A stretch of 64,000 nt of DNA from NCBI RefSeq assembly GCF_000385335.1, contig NZ_ARWA01000001.1, positions 2,186,001 to 2,250,000 of the forward strand, in the 5' to 3' direction. How positions within the stretch are numbered: the first letter of the stretch is position 1; the number at the start of each line of letters is the position of its first letter. This document shows positions 27,001 to 29,646 of the stretch, one piece after another. The stretch is from Methyloferula stellata AR4. GTDB lineage: Bacteria; Pseudomonadota; Alphaproteobacteria; Rhizobiales; Beijerinckiaceae. Made by a program: the position numbers and the translations under genes. The notes under the pieces were generated by a model. It searched no databases. It worked only from the letters and a program-made list of their open reading frames with translations, and was not told the DNA's origin.

Positions 27001-29500
27001 TCAATGGCAGTCGGCGCCGGTCGCTCCGTCGAGCTTCCATGTCGATGCCGATACGATCACCGGCGGGGCCGGGACGAATGTCCTTTATGGCGAACTCGGC
27101 GACGACAGGGTCATCGGCGGTTCGGGCAATGAATATATTTCCGGCGGCTTCGGCTACAATACGGTGGGCGGCGGCGGTGGTCAGAATCTGATTTCGTTCA
27201 ACCGTGCGACGGACACCCATGTAGCGGGGGGCGGCAATGACATCGCCCGCGGCGTGCTGGACTTCACTTCAGATCCGGGAGTCCTTTCGGCAACCGTCTC
27301 AAATCCATTCACGCAAGCGTTGGCGGCCGCGTATCTGGCCGATGCGGCCGGCGCGCCGAGCGTCGCCACCTGGGTTCCGCTTGGGATTTATACGCTGCCG
27401 CAGGCTGGGCCCGGGCTCAATGCGTACAGCGTGACTGTTGCCGGAAACGCAGTGGTCCAGCTTCCGACTCTTGTGACGGAGGTCTTCGGCGGTACGATTG
27501 TCTATTACGAAATCGTCGATCCGGTCGCGACGGGCGTGACGCTGTTTGTGAATGGCCAAGCCGTCAGCGCGACACAGCCGCTCATGCTTTCGGCGGCGGA
27601 CTTTGCCACGGCTCAGCTAGCTATGGGCGTCGAGACGAGCGAGCAAATCCAAGTCCGCGCCAGCGACGGCACCAACTGGGGCAAGTGGTCGACATTCGCT
27701 GTTACCTCTGGGGCGGATGTCCCGCCGACGGTGAGCACGACGAGCCAGGCGAATGCTGCGCCGAATACGATTGTGTCTTTGAGCAGCCTGATCACGGCCA
27801 ATAATCCGGGCGGCGGTTCATTGACCTATCAGTTCTACGACAACACGCCCGGCAATGGGTCGTTCGTCTTGAACGGCGTGGTGCAGCCGGCGCAGGAATA
27901 TCCCTACATCACGGTGACGGCGGCGCAGCTTGCGAGCGGTGCCGTCAGCTTCCAGACGGGTTTCGATTCGACCGACCAGCTTTATGTGCGGGCGAGCAAT
28001 GACGGAACGGATTGGAGTTCGTGGACGGGATTCCAGGTCTCGGCGCCCGTGCTGACGGGGCAGAATCAAAGTGTTGCGACGGATGGGATCGTGGCGGCTT
28101 CCTCGCTGTTTGCTCTGGCGCCGTCTGCGGGGTCTGCGGCGGCTTCGATCACAAGCTATCAGTTCTACGACAACACGCCTGGCAATGGGTCGTTCGTCTT
28201 GAACGGCGTGGTGCAGCCGGCGCAGGAATATCCCTATGTCACGGTGACGGCGCAGAATCTCGCTTCGCTGACATTCAATACGGGTTCGGGCACGAGCGAC
28301 ACTCTTTACGTGCGTGCGGGCAACGGCAGCCAATATGGCAATTGGACCGCGGTCACCGTCACATCGGCGGTTGATGTCCCGCCGACGGTGAGCACGACGA
28401 GCGAGGCGAATGCTGCGCCGAATGCGATTGTGTCTTTGAGCAGCCTGATCACGGCCAATAATCCGGGCGGCGGTTCATTGACCTATCAGTTCTACGACAA
28501 CACGCCCGGCAATGGGTCGTTCGTCTTGAACGGCGTGGTGCAGCCGGCGCAGGAATATCCCTACATCACGGTGACGGCGGCGCAGCTTGCGAGCGGTGCC
28601 GTCAGCTTCCAGACGGGTTTCGATTCGACCGACCAGCTTTATGTGCGGGCGAGCAACGATGGAACGGATTGGAGTTCGTGGACGGGATTCCAGGTCTCGG
28701 CGCCCGTGCTGACGGGGCAGAATCAAAGTGTTGCGACGGATGGGATCGTGGCGGCTTCCTCGCTGTTTGCTCTGGCGCCGTCTGCGGGGTCTGCGGCGGC
28801 TTCGATCACAAGCTATCAGTTCTACGACAACACGCCTGGCAATGGGTCGTTCGTCTTGAACGGCGTGGTGCAGCCGGCGCAGGAATATCCCTATGTCACG
28901 GTGACGGCGCAGAATCTCGCTTCGCTGACATTCAATACGGGTTCGGGCACGAGCGACACTCTTTACGTGCGTGCGGGCAACGGCAGCCAATATGGCAATT
29001 GGACCGCGGTTACCGTCACATCGGCCGTCGGCTCAGGCACGCCGGTGTCTCTCTTGATGGGCAATCCGTCTGCTGGGGATGAACCCGAAACCGTGTTGGC
29101 GTCCAGTGCTCAAAAGGCTCCGCAAGACAGCGATGTTACCGTCGCGGACGACACCGAGACCACCGACAATAGTGCGCCGATCGGGGCCATCGCCTGGCAG
29201 CCGCTTCGACCGCAGGACGTGATCACGACGATCAAAAGCGGCACGATCGCAATCAAGACGACGACCGACCTCCCGGCAAGTGTGTGGCTGTTCGACGATA
29301 TGGACGGATCGTTCATTTCTGCCGCCGACACGGAAATGCCGGATACGATCAGACTGCAGGCCGGCACGAGTGATTTCGACCACCCGCAGCCTGTGTTCGC
29401 CTGTGAAGATCGTCCGGTAGCGCCCGAAGGGGGAGATGCAGGCGTCCGCTCGAGGTTCTTCCAAATGCTCCACAGTGTGAAGGCGCGGCTCTGGACGTGA
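1..29500 (+). CDS. Giant repeat-built surface/secreted protein, RTX and filamentous-adhesin-like (5' end outside window)
   Basis: The frame is open from base 2 to the TGA at 29498-29500, giving at least 9,832 residues. The codons before the first possible TTG (65) already encode the repeat pattern seen later, so the true start lies upstream. Order of parts: beta-rich repeats; two low-complexity linkers (about 596-1014 and 1486-1735) flanking a pair of YxYxG...DL modules; eight units of about 258 residues (2141-8327); a haemagglutinin-like beta-helix zone (about 8400-16900); Calx-beta/Ig-like and Asp-rich stretches (16950-19800); RTX-type GGxGxD repeats (about 19850-27190); five Ig-like domains (about 27440-29030); and a unique tail of about 155 residues. 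I found only two cysteines (near 16680 and 29400), as usual for secreted RTX or adhesin proteins. Calcium-dependent folding outside the cell is expected from the RTX family. Adhesion is inference. Relatives could be LktA-like filamentous adhesins or LEPR-XLL giants; the N-terminus needed to decide is missing. Confidence 0.93.
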   Translation, partial: NTSIGLSIVRNIVEANVSSYVLNVNTLKTNDGNVKVIAKQATAIASSASYTAIAIGGSISSSNSIGGGGAVAINTILGNVEAYTQSVNVSALASGLVPGNITVSATDSSDIEAIVTGISAAVNFSPAASNVVAIGAAVSLNLIGWRGTVADETEDSSDPIIVSANVSGGSLTAHGAVSVTSGSTATVNATTAAVSVGVTVSSGSGGSGGGAQTTGTGKGDETTKEPNSAQEEGEGKTTDPTTGDTKPTDEGNANGTTVNEGSDVKGGSETNQAEAGGGAAGESGNGTESTSTSGDPAKTTTTTSPNETGAAQGSTTSTSTGFGAGGGILIGLGGVISSALSGSTTPPTYQTEPDSGKTTETRTVNNGDTVEIAAGYDSPTYNVSQGTETLAAGNTVEASDGTVYRYLGASGASVDLSTTSFTADPTDWAKIGGTIGAVYTYIGSSGASLDLYNQDYTNTSLWQAGSNGSSGGSGTASTTAGSVISTLGAGLGFLTGTTTTTTPASTPDPKKPADKPPTTTPTTDTTPPQTPKSATNPTSSTNPKEASTPTNPTEQPKGQSGSGESSKGSGSSESTYGASAAGVYTENKIAANITATVQNTTTITTGVNSSGGLTVTATDAATINSLDGAAAVTANLSGTGSKAITIGIGIARNTIQDTVIATVDNAGQITATGAPITVEANQQAQIQATSVAAALSIAAGGENGLSVAGGGSLADNLIGAFTTASLTNTTVGSAGHAVGALDVTATDSSTIDALVAAVSGSVSFAGEDGTAVSIGASLAHNRIGDGTDTGTGEVTAWISGSAINSGAIDVAATSSQTITSTVAAAAVALSGGGESDVGVTGAGAFAFNEVAVGVSATIDGGNGTTADTPTYDISSTGVTVAAADTATIEATVEAGSVAGGFGGESSTNVAIGVSFARNSITDPVTAVIANVPTLTTNGGAVSVTAEEGGTIDATSAAVAISVAIGGESGTAVAGGGALAGNFIEADTQAYVYNSDLGTTGNQVGAVTVTATDDSTIAATIAAIAATAGIGGESGAGVAIGVSLAYNEIGDATGFGSGTVKAFVSGSSITSNGSVDVEATSKGTITALTVAVAAALSGGGETGVGVAGAGVAVMNTISVGVSAYVDGGGTQSIAADGTVTVAASDTATITSTAGAAAISASFGGEAGISVSIGLSIAANIINDPVTAYITGVTSLTTTGYALKVTAAENAKIHATSVAAAISVGIGGETGVAVAGGGATAENLVGAVTSAYISNSTVGTAGNPVGAITVTATDDSEIEALIAAVAASVSFGGEAGVGVAIGVAYAHNRISDGTETGTGEVLAYISGTSITGNGLVDVEANAQETINATTLAGSVALSGGGEAGVGVSGAGVGVINQSNVTIKAYIDGGSTSSIASGGVKVAASDSSTINAIAGAAALAGGFGGEAGVAVAIGLSIADNSITDPVTAYITGVPLLTTNGGNVSVTAVEGADIEASSVAAAISLAIGGAAGVAVAGGGATAENFIQAMSVAYISNSTLGTSANKVGAVTVTSNDTSTIQALVAAVAASVAFGGEAGVGVAIGVSLAFNQITDGTLTGTGAVKAYMLDTPVEASGLVDVEAHSTETINATTAAGAVAIAGGGAAGVGASGAGVSDINTISVDITAYVDEGGASIASGGLTVDASDGSTITALVGAASVAGGFGGAAGVAVSIGLSIASNTIGDDVAAYVTNAASVTTNGGGISVTAEDNANINATAVTASVAASGAGAAGVSVSGGGASAENLITSNTEAYISNSSLGTSVNQVGAITVSATDAGRITALIAAVSATVGIGGAAGVGVSIGFSFAHNAISDGNGFNGMGQVFAYISSTPISANGALQVTATSSETVSANVAAAAVALTGGGAAGVGVGFAGSISLNEIAVATHAYISGGSSIAAGSVSVSASDTANITSNVATATIAGGFGGAAGVAVSIALSIARNTIGDDVDAHITGVGTLTTGGGAVGVTATEGAQIFSTATTASVTVAIAGAAGVSVSGGGAVAENLIASSTQAYISNSTLGTSGSKVGAVTVSATDTGTIDALIAAVSVAAGGGGAAGVGVSIGVALAHNRISDALYGTGQVLAYISGSSIVGNGATSVSSTSGEAISALVAAGAAALEGSGVAAVSVSFAGALGFNEIQVATHAYVDGGGTASISSTGLAVSATDTANITAGVGAATVGVALAGIAGVSVSISLSIARNTINDDQEAYITGVASLAAGSGAVSAEATENATINAGAVAAAITVSIGGAAGVSVSGAATTAENLIEANVDAYIANSNITGAGAITVEGSDTSTINAIVDAASVAVAGGIAGVGVALGAAFAHNAIGDGTTGDTSSGSVTADISGTAINASGALTVETVTTETIEAEVGSIAAALSGGFVGVAVGGAGAVALNDIGLNINAYINGDSNGGSQKGISAASVSVSGSDTSSITALVEAVAITASFGAVGVGASIGVSQATNEITNNMEVYIANAGDGVTATSGSVSVSALEAATINANASAAAVALSGGAIGVSLSGAGVEATNVILDDTNAYLSASKITANTDVLVNANASATINALVLAASGAIAAGLGGGAGSLGASLAENFIGYDASGSRHPDQVEAYSTGTSIQAGRNFNETATDHSTIDANVAAASVAITGAAVGFSLAGAGATAENKIAVNTEATVSGSGSNGINAGAINLDASDTSGITAFVGAAALAATIGLGDGYAIGESLAQNNIDNQVQASITNAGVTTSGTTTIDATENASITATSVAATFSAGVIAVSGGAAVALNTIDTSTSAFVETSTLTVGGLSIDAQDTSSASATTGAASIAAGFISLAAGGSGATDTINNTVSAYVDGSTVQAGSGNVLVEALAQPEAYANAQGVTAGTLAVGASVAIINLTPTVSATVNGHITAGSLSIMANVNLPSDGHQAANAQAGGSVGGLIGIVASNAQTTDTDTVTAAVGAGTVATIAGAMLVVANGNTWQNSRASNAAFGLIAVGVAQSSATATSKTTASIGDSAQVTAGTLQINAAGNDNNFAFGEAGSGGVLAGAGVAPTTTTNATTNATIGTGAVINVTGGTINSAFRISAGHVSTVNTQVIASAVGLLSGAGAVAVNNVNSNVTTTLDGSVTALSIIGTAVNDFNKPAILDTTLAKPADGPFIDNISGDTGGLASAAGATDTTTISFNTIVDVGSTAVLNVVGAFSNAGALSLSALNDFQGYDQVTLKTGGALAGASAKATIQTSSDLAKINIEAGAKLMSIGVVALAADGSGNVTTQVNTDTYGAVTAAEANSNIDIRPDNEIVIGAAGSPTQATITSYGDLDLTAGEDINFNMDPYTFYAYTDAYAGAIIPLSSVNAHSYVVQTNQITVNADAVLKTGGSANLLANMVGFATVVAQAKSTSWASDVAGGILSLTGGNPANEFNGTAFEVSHGIVDVNGSITTGITSNVNVTFSYDVNGNVIETVGTDSPTLSFTNTTETESSALYNTYLSTEAQLGQYLGIQKSLTANGEDDTTIDGQVAFDQQEIATIESQLKAQGLGETESDGTFVVVGKVVQVIDIAAFIAQAGQINLYGDQIEGTGTLTAPTTVNVSITNTTASSLQIEGITIPQLIGGVYANGVALVNTDTSISPTSPQALANANSVINKMNGNDASTDNENPASSTDPAVAGVANFASITLSPPPAPPAPNAPAIAFIRITNQTPTVPPGFQFPTFVSATGVVTQESLPTTPADIIIQGNITAIEAELDVVSLGDINVNAPLIDVHTQNFQAKNNISINEVQFYASGDPATQLLGSQSGIPPLSGTTDAGKQQVSTYEGVVQQTQFIAQTISIQAEYVDLNGALNAGQSNPTLTINPNDIAGQIATIKAQGLSGLIQLNLPDADNPNNEFTVYYNTANGGSLEVDTVNLAGGIITIKGHVFSTSQAELNAFGYYGGVTINNNTAYNLAVKSINVSQPGAGLIDITDYNQTNASNSAYVLETKYLSQQGGGMLMSTQYINTLDGTILAGVGGTTPITTNSTQFGLEKGLRYNFSVATSAQTTTVNLYYTSSWLGLISLGSGNAPPQQQTITTSQPQIEASSLYFYVDTNSADENTSYIYTTATHTITDTGFQPSGHWTHSTWYGKKTYYQQTTDVKGTETISSHSIKADIAVGINFLGSNSSNITINSPYSSVQLLGNLTNVTGSTTITAGGSITAPNTANEVEGVIVTLTAGTNIGQSGLPINVVLAGTAGQKLTATTTNGAIYIAAPQTGLAIGSITAGGDNAVNLSAFGAITVAANATGLITGGNVAITSGGGVGTSSARLELAVGQAGNDKLNLTAKGDVYIEQTEGDLPLFALTTTGNADILVDNGSLINVNTNVQVDARTTAQLENGVWSELALTGDQAQAKIQATLNEYQLYQQQQYQAYWTDRNALVDSVTGQPTDPSDPKAIVQMSAADVSYYTTYYTGVYNALPPAQQTVSLATYVANAIQTLELSTTQQYYNLAAVFGPGGSYAPGTTNTYDAATNSTVSSTSYDRNTYDPNFTYLLSSTEKANLVGSIKVWTTAELLEGISAGLLQTTTSTQTTIEAPNITAVNITITTNKGTSTNGGNIGSLVNPVTNQVGFAPGPNLQLGGTPAGLALAAAQASDLNFLAATPTQVTVNFSGNTMTLSNGASWSSVDPNIQAGDWVYVGGTTQNATQNGAYLQVAANGVNGSSITFTQTVQTENNQIVLVAPVVTNLGTTDNSTIGTLAGLDVNFGDVANNGTITLTNGTGGTWGGADWAAMGYKVGGGIYIGSASDPNGNGASFNVNGTKPYYTIAAIDGATITLQWGQTLTREGNVSINAAPVDIELDSGANNVKYVLISQSRDVAIAPSGTVTATATGFIYLGSQVNLQLNHVGSTGGADIRIKTQGSLTNVASGGVNVYGGSIVLEAGQSFIGTSSTPVTVDVGAGGGLTARALNDIYINAPDGDIPVGGIYSASGGVDLVASGSIYDAVTSDLAKLQANWLELQAGGSIGTGADTGTGKVAADTLGALHVDIIYGGSFGASGTLGVLRALAQSNINIDQTAGALYVLDAFSQAGNVTLGAAGFILNGGNLTDPTNLNSGVKTGIGSSDGANVYGNTVQLNAGQAQSGGIGNGSTAFNIVSAYSGAGTVTATAGDENIYLVEVTGDISLMSVDAGSAIAFLTATVGSIWNGRSDNNQDIVGGAADLIANGSIGKSTARIVGTVDNIEAVSTTGNIWLWNIGGLDVGGVLGADTSYGLKAVAGTISILTSSPLEIVENVLAYGDITKQAGTAAGDDDNLIVDAGVSITSTNGGISLIAGNNLTLDGGSGSSTWSGTPTGAVLSAATTILLVSGYFDTSSATDTDNITVQSGASMQAGGAITLNSADNIIIGGAQIIAGTNLTFNAGNQTNSVVTTGTNNSVTVAATAILTAQTGALTINAANDITIGAADLTAHTNLVLDAGDQTTSRPATDATTNEVTVDAGAELTAQTGELEITAANFVTVGAAQLTSYLGLMINAGNQSTSATATDDTTNSVEIEAGAVLQATTMGITIDAGNDIFLDGGIASGQTVTMAGAKLTGTSVALNAGCVATVNPPSGSAIDSVTIGSGAVVQATTGSIAINAANDITIRGAAAPIAAAQLTAATTITLQAGYLFATGQFDTNSVIVDVFGAFTAVTLYIATGGGDDDVEFSPSALAANTFIDTGAGKDKIHVYNMPSLTSYQSYLANNGQFVDTVNLDGQDGADTYLIDTTVNSDYVINVNDSGALNSGTNSLIINGAETDKGQTFLVRSQFVAILESDGNPTYQRINYNETITNRLTINGGNITQGNTTAFGNSYYLDGNSAVMTINAGNGLDFFQVGQVYDPSSFNYDPNGKALVNGAPGALSGGVGALLGDGLNLTGTTVGELSDGVDKATVLYGGSGVDTFEVYSNKADLSLIGGSGDDTFIVRAFLVAAGTHIGVTGGSGNDTIEYNVNAPVDIEGGTGFNTLVLLGTEANDTFVVTKDGVFGGGLNVSYTNIQAVTIDTLEGNDTVYVLSTPQDVVTTINGGQGGDTIVVGGDVSGAVISANTQGASSVTDNTVQSLDPNYNNTFVPGLSVLVGGSDQIISQQPQSIVHVNDPTSMTSFTVSAPPGLTGNQVAYVNVSPAQPSAEWGSEGAAALQVSTDPNDPNSWTSNLTLAFTASTGTQTVYMRAAPVPANDTYSRNETIVVASTVISSDVPSLNGLVLPTVKVTLETSATGLIIDQGLAPTTIVAGQTTYSYNLSLNKQPAPNETVKVALTGVPAGVVVLDNGVALPVDPSSGLPYVTFTASDWTQAQTITVSSTLTGSHDAISLDIGHEITSTDPNGTETPVFSATATNGGDVKLTIAATDTAGVLVLAPQGTASVTATQTYTYQMVLTGLPQAMVNNVLTDVPVTISLVGDGQTIASSTDPRFNAANQTVTFDADPNNPDWYKPITITLSDNPNYVAPSGGSQGSNPATDMSFPNQPHTLSQINGPLIIDGGTQAGQPSLVSAVGLPYEIHNTPVTEPSLQGQGVGSGATDVVKIYDDGATTGQTGYLTDIPAADEFGTPVTTGDSQFFSGQGVNISGLGLPGTNSHYDSNGNVITSGDISHTSSATGITTTYEAGINVVNVDSIQVYLGTGDDTFNIDTAAPTVNADDGLQTMMVVEGGGGSNTINVQASSDPLVLYGNESGSGVEYNSPERQTGIANGNANAFTNFGSDTINASGATGTVVIVGGPKNDTLTGGTGTNWIAGGEGNDTISASGKINYIFGDSSFTVGALSSVTFRGVISQTLDLSSRLMTINNGVLPMDAGVNGGVLSAGADTITISGNGVSTVFGDYATIAIASQATPGVVDPFNSLGVESITMMASVNTSLGGDDTITINGNGNNVVIGGAGADTILLGSGGKNVVIGDNGEIDYTNAGQPISGIPTNVSFGNVDGAGTITLTDGGNWASLGYTVGQGIFIGSLSDPNANNANGPAFNASGPNPYYTIAAINGATLTLQTGETLTAEAKATVNLSPVTINAQNSAASSLSGIPTLVSFSNTGNAGTITQVDGESWAALGYQVGQGIFIGSATNSNKNGATFDPTKSNAYYTIAAINGATLTLVDGETLTVENVATVNLSPVAINPIPAQSTLTGVSTQPLALTSIESIDPAHGGADIIAGPKDSDGNYTPAGAGNNIIIGGVGADTIDIGGTNNTVIGDDGQATYNGVTGKLTSITTLDPTVGGDDTINVTGGGNAILGGFGADHITVGGSGNTILGDNGEAFFDDGVLATNPSLGFAIATTDQTIGGDDTITITGDGNNVVFGGSGADTIQINGNGENVIFGDNGAAAYVNGVLTEAATTGETAPAEVFGNTAFPSSESNNSGVVYGGDDTITVNGTGNNVIVGGFGADTITTGAGNAIVLGDSGFAVFDPTTGALVEIASDPVTSASGVPQLDLTIGSANLGVSSSDIITLGNGNNVVIGGAGADQITVGTTGANVIIGDDGEADYTNGVLTKIFSTDGTLGIGGNDTISGPNGVPGGSGNNVVIGGIGADIITLGGANNTIIGDDGIATFGTSGQILTIATQDPTFGGDDTITVTGGNNEIFGGTGADTITVEGASAGNVIVGDDGDATFTSVQVSTMVATSVLSFIETTNQTDGGDDIITTGDGNDVILGGSGADRISVGDGNSIILGDNGEATFAVALAGGSIAADDAAYSRTLTLIETTAQEANGTETADQTAGGIVYGGDDTIDVGAGNNVIVGGLGADAITTGNGNDVVLGDSGTATFDATTGDIVKIFSTFGSAPVGGTRDTGTSSDDVITLGNGNNVVIGGAGNDQIIVGTTGANVIIGDDGEADYTNGILTKIFSTDGTLGIGGNDTISGPNGTFGGSGDNVAIGGIGADTITLGGANNTIIGDDGIATFGTSGQILTIATQDPTFGASDTIKVNGGDNVIFGGTGGDTITVQTSGNTVPSGNVIVGDDGDATFTSEPVSATFATSVLSYIETTDQTDGGDDTITTGDGNNVILGGSGADRITVGDGNSVILGDNGNASFVVALASGSVLGGNAAYSRTLTQIETTAEIAATLGSPQPVETASQTTGGRVYGGDDTITAGNGNNVIFGGLGADTITAGNGNDVILGDSGTANFDAATGVIVNVFSTFVGAPVGGTRDTGTSSDDTIQTGLGNNVIFGGSGADMITADSGNPGTVVFGGINDIILGDNGEADFTAGVVTAVFSTYTNDGGDDTIKAGNGNDIVFGGLGADAITLGDGADVVYGDSASAQFSTAGVLQVVFDLSPNAINGGTRDTGTSSNDVITVGNGYDVVAGGSGADTITAGNGNDYIFGDNALVQLALVGNFDIVTRAESIDALYGSADTIIAGNGNNAIVGGDGSDTITAGNGDNIVTGDNAEIVQAFNADGTPVQNSNGDFHRDIVLESIGTITAALAIDSGADAANSNLAAISAADLVLLAGGFNANGTQALTTSGNWQTEALLLSLQADGNDTITVGNGTNVLIGQGGNNTLIAGNGNNIIFGNGASNTASLQSDIPIIVNAVMIESAPGINGLSIPASGLLVVPSITLEPYGLIVDAPQLEMGPSGAGTLSTLANGGMIAQSNGTSLQVYASIVPSLLDGSTALPGNNTIKVGSGNNLIFGNDGEIEPLVTTGISAIDQELQGLSVSLLGLSTDLSTLAYAQDAVTTAQGVTTAYAVNIGDNIITANGGNNTIFGNEGQIFIPGAAYALPTDQSYETAVLSYTSYLLDFQQAVGDLSYTAHEATQQAINTFAALPNASAARGTPHSLVIDSNQINAGNGNNLVAGNNGIVLAPASNTAMNWVAGYNAGTVSATQSAVSGMISAGNAAIAQHLAAAHPLSLLSSGSLFNNGQGYQISMDDNTITGGTGSNILIGNNALILQPVITGVISAVSEASASQQVMLTAMDRLFLGQYSAAAAYGAAFGVQPAFVQRGTSDVSTSGGFKFTPGNIALGDDTISSGNGNNLVFGDDAVVEPDFSSASLGLSTSMLANPIDELGSPGTSGYNYVYGFGAFGSLHQWQSAPVAPSSFHVDADTITGGAGTNVLYGELGDDRVIGGSGNEYISGGFGYNTVGGGGGQNLISFNRATDTHVAGGGNDIARGVLDFTSDPGVLSATVSNPFTQALAAAYLADAAGAPSVATWVPLGIYTLPQAGPGLNAYSVTVAGNAVVQLPTLVTEVFGGTIVYYEIVDPVATGVTLFVNGQAVSATQPLMLSAADFATAQLAMGVETSEQIQVRASDGTNWGKWSTFAVTSGADVPPTVSTTSQANAAPNTIVSLSSLITANNPGGGSLTYQFYDNTPGNGSFVLNGVVQPAQEYPYITVTAAQLASGAVSFQTGFDSTDQLYVRASNDGTDWSSWTGFQVSAPVLTGQNQSVATDGIVAASSLFALAPSAGSAAASITSYQFYDNTPGNGSFVLNGVVQPAQEYPYVTVTAQNLASLTFNTGSGTSDTLYVRAGNGSQYGNWTAVTVTSAVDVPPTVSTTSEANAAPNAIVSLSSLITANNPGGGSLTYQFYDNTPGNGSFVLNGVVQPAQEYPYITVTAAQLASGAVSFQTGFDSTDQLYVRASNDGTDWSSWTGFQVSAPVLTGQNQSVATDGIVAASSLFALAPSAGSAAASITSYQFYDNTPGNGSFVLNGVVQPAQEYPYVTVTAQNLASLTFNTGSGTSDTLYVRAGNGSQYGNWTAVTVTSAVGSGTPVSLLMGNPSAGDEPETVLASSAQKAPQDSDVTVADDTETTDNSAPIGAIAWQPLRPQDVITTIKSGTIAIKTTTDLPASVWLFDDMDGSFISAADTEMPDTIRLQAGTSDFDHPQPVFACEDRPVAPEGGDAGVRSRFFQMLHSVKARLWT
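596..1735 (+). repeat. Two low-complexity Pro/Thr/Gly/Glu linkers flanking a duplicated YxYxG module
   Basis: Within the giant CDS, about 596-1014 encodes a Gly/Ser/Thr/Glu/Lys-rich linker and about 1486-1735 encodes a Pro/Thr/Lys/Ser-rich linker. Between them, two similar modules (about 1201-1305 and 1315-1410) read YRYLGASGASVDL...W and YTYIGSSGASLDL...W. Linkers of this type usually join separately folding segments. No function can be assigned to the small module from sequence alone. Confidence 0.75.
2141..8327 (+). repeat. Eight tandem ~258-residue (about 774-bp) protein repeats
   Basis: An anchor motif (A-E-N-L-I, or close variants, in a glycine-rich context) recurs at 2141, 2936, 3716, 4493, 5267, 6041, 6815, 7589 and, weakly, 8327. 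The intervals are 795, 780, 777, 774, 774, 774, 774 and 738 bp, all multiples of three. Each unit holds four sub-blocks, each an alternation of a hydrophobic G/A-rich segment (FGGEAGVAVSIGLSIA type) with a beta segment containing AYIS/AYIT/AYVD. Most units end with SNSTLGTS...VGAVTVTATD. The constant length implies that a structural period is under selection, or that the array expanded fairly recently. Confidence 0.9.
13860..14450 (+). repeat. YYTIAAI module, first copy with a divergent preceding copy
   Basis: Positions 14167-14450 encode an approximately 90-residue module: GTITLT, a Trp-rich W..MGYKVGGGIYIGS segment, PYYTIAAIDGATITL, then a closing NINAAPV-like strand. A looser relative precedes it at about 13860-14110 (WSSVDPNIQAGDWVYVGG). 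Two closer relatives appear 6.5 kb later (20702-20998 and 21021-21310), so this is a mobile sub-domain within the giant protein. Confidence 0.75.
20702..21310 (+). repeat. Tandem pair of YYTIAAI modules inside the RTX region
   Basis: Two modules of about 95 residues start at about 20702 and 21021, roughly 320 bp apart. Each has the order IPT.VSF, GTIT, W..LGY.VGQGIFIGS, YYTIAAINGATLTL, GETLT.E and ATVNLSPV. They match the 14167-14450 copy closely. Their placement splits the RTX array, suggesting insertion as a block. Confidence 0.8.
22264..24402 (+). repeat. Two ~1.05-kb tandem RTX super-units
   Basis: The segment beginning at about 22264 is repeated at about 23308, with matched bases 22281 and 23325 exactly 1,044 bp (348 codons) apart. 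Both copies carry, in order, NNVVIGGAGA/NDQI, TGANVIIGDDGEADY, IFSTDGTLGIGGNDTISG, IATFGTSGQILTIATQDP, AYSRTLT.IETTA and a closing GGTRDTGTSS. The closing motif reappears near 24772-24800, marking a third, shortened unit. The copies have diverged at many codons, so this duplication is older than the one at 27716-29029. Confidence 0.85.
27716..29029 (+). repeat. Near-identical tandem 657-bp duplication encoding Ig-like domain pairs
   Basis: Unit 1 (27716-28372) and unit 2 (28373-29029) are nearly the same. I see only two amino-acid differences, Q to E and T to A, both near the unit start. Each unit is itself two related Ig-like domains of about 109 residues sharing a nearly exact core (QFYDNTPGNGSFVLNG) at 27830, 28160, 28487 and 28817. 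A fifth, divergent domain precedes them at about 27440-27715. The near identity means a very recent duplication or ongoing gene conversion. Confidence 0.93.
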
Positions 29501-29502
29501 GT

Positions 29503-29523
29503 CAGCAGGGTCTAGACCTGCTG
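29503..29523. terminator. Hairpin just after the giant gene
   Basis: CAGCAGG and CCTGCTG form a perfect 7-bp inverted repeat with a 7-base loop, three bases after the giant gene's stop codon. There is no following T-run, so it is a weak candidate for an intrinsic terminator. It could equally protect the mRNA 3' end. Confidence 0.4.
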
Positions 29524-29572
29524 GACTGTAGGTCCGCCGCTCCAAGTCCCGGTGGGTGGCGCGAATGGAACG

Positions 29573-29593
29573 CGGCGGTCACTCCAACCGCCG
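29573..29593. terminator. Second hairpin between convergent genes
   Basis: CGGCGGT and ACCGCCG pair with a 7-base loop, between the convergent ends of the giant gene and the methyltransferase. The stem is GC-rich but lacks a U-tract on either strand. It may act as a bidirectional transcription barrier. Confidence 0.35.
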
Positions 29594-29646
29594 TGCCTAT
29601 CTGTCTCCTGCCCGTTCTTCGGGGATCGATGGCCAGTTTAGTGCCG

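Larger units (their letters stand above)
19846..27190 (+). repeat. RTX-type glycine/aspartate calcium-binding repeat region
   Basis: The translation here is dominated by turns such as GDDTITV.GNGNNVIIGG.GADTI and GNGNDVILGDNG. These match the hemolysin-type calcium-binding (RTX) nonapeptide family GGxGxDxUx. Family knowledge: such repeats fold into a calcium-bound beta-roll after export. The stretch is interrupted at 20702-21310 by two YYTIAAI modules, and after about 25480 by longer helical or mixed inserts between RTX turns. Confidence 0.9.

Noticed and set aside
19846..27190. CRISPR-like or satellite DNA repeats
   Set aside because: The repetition follows codons and amino-acid motifs (RTX), not constant DNA units with unique spacers.
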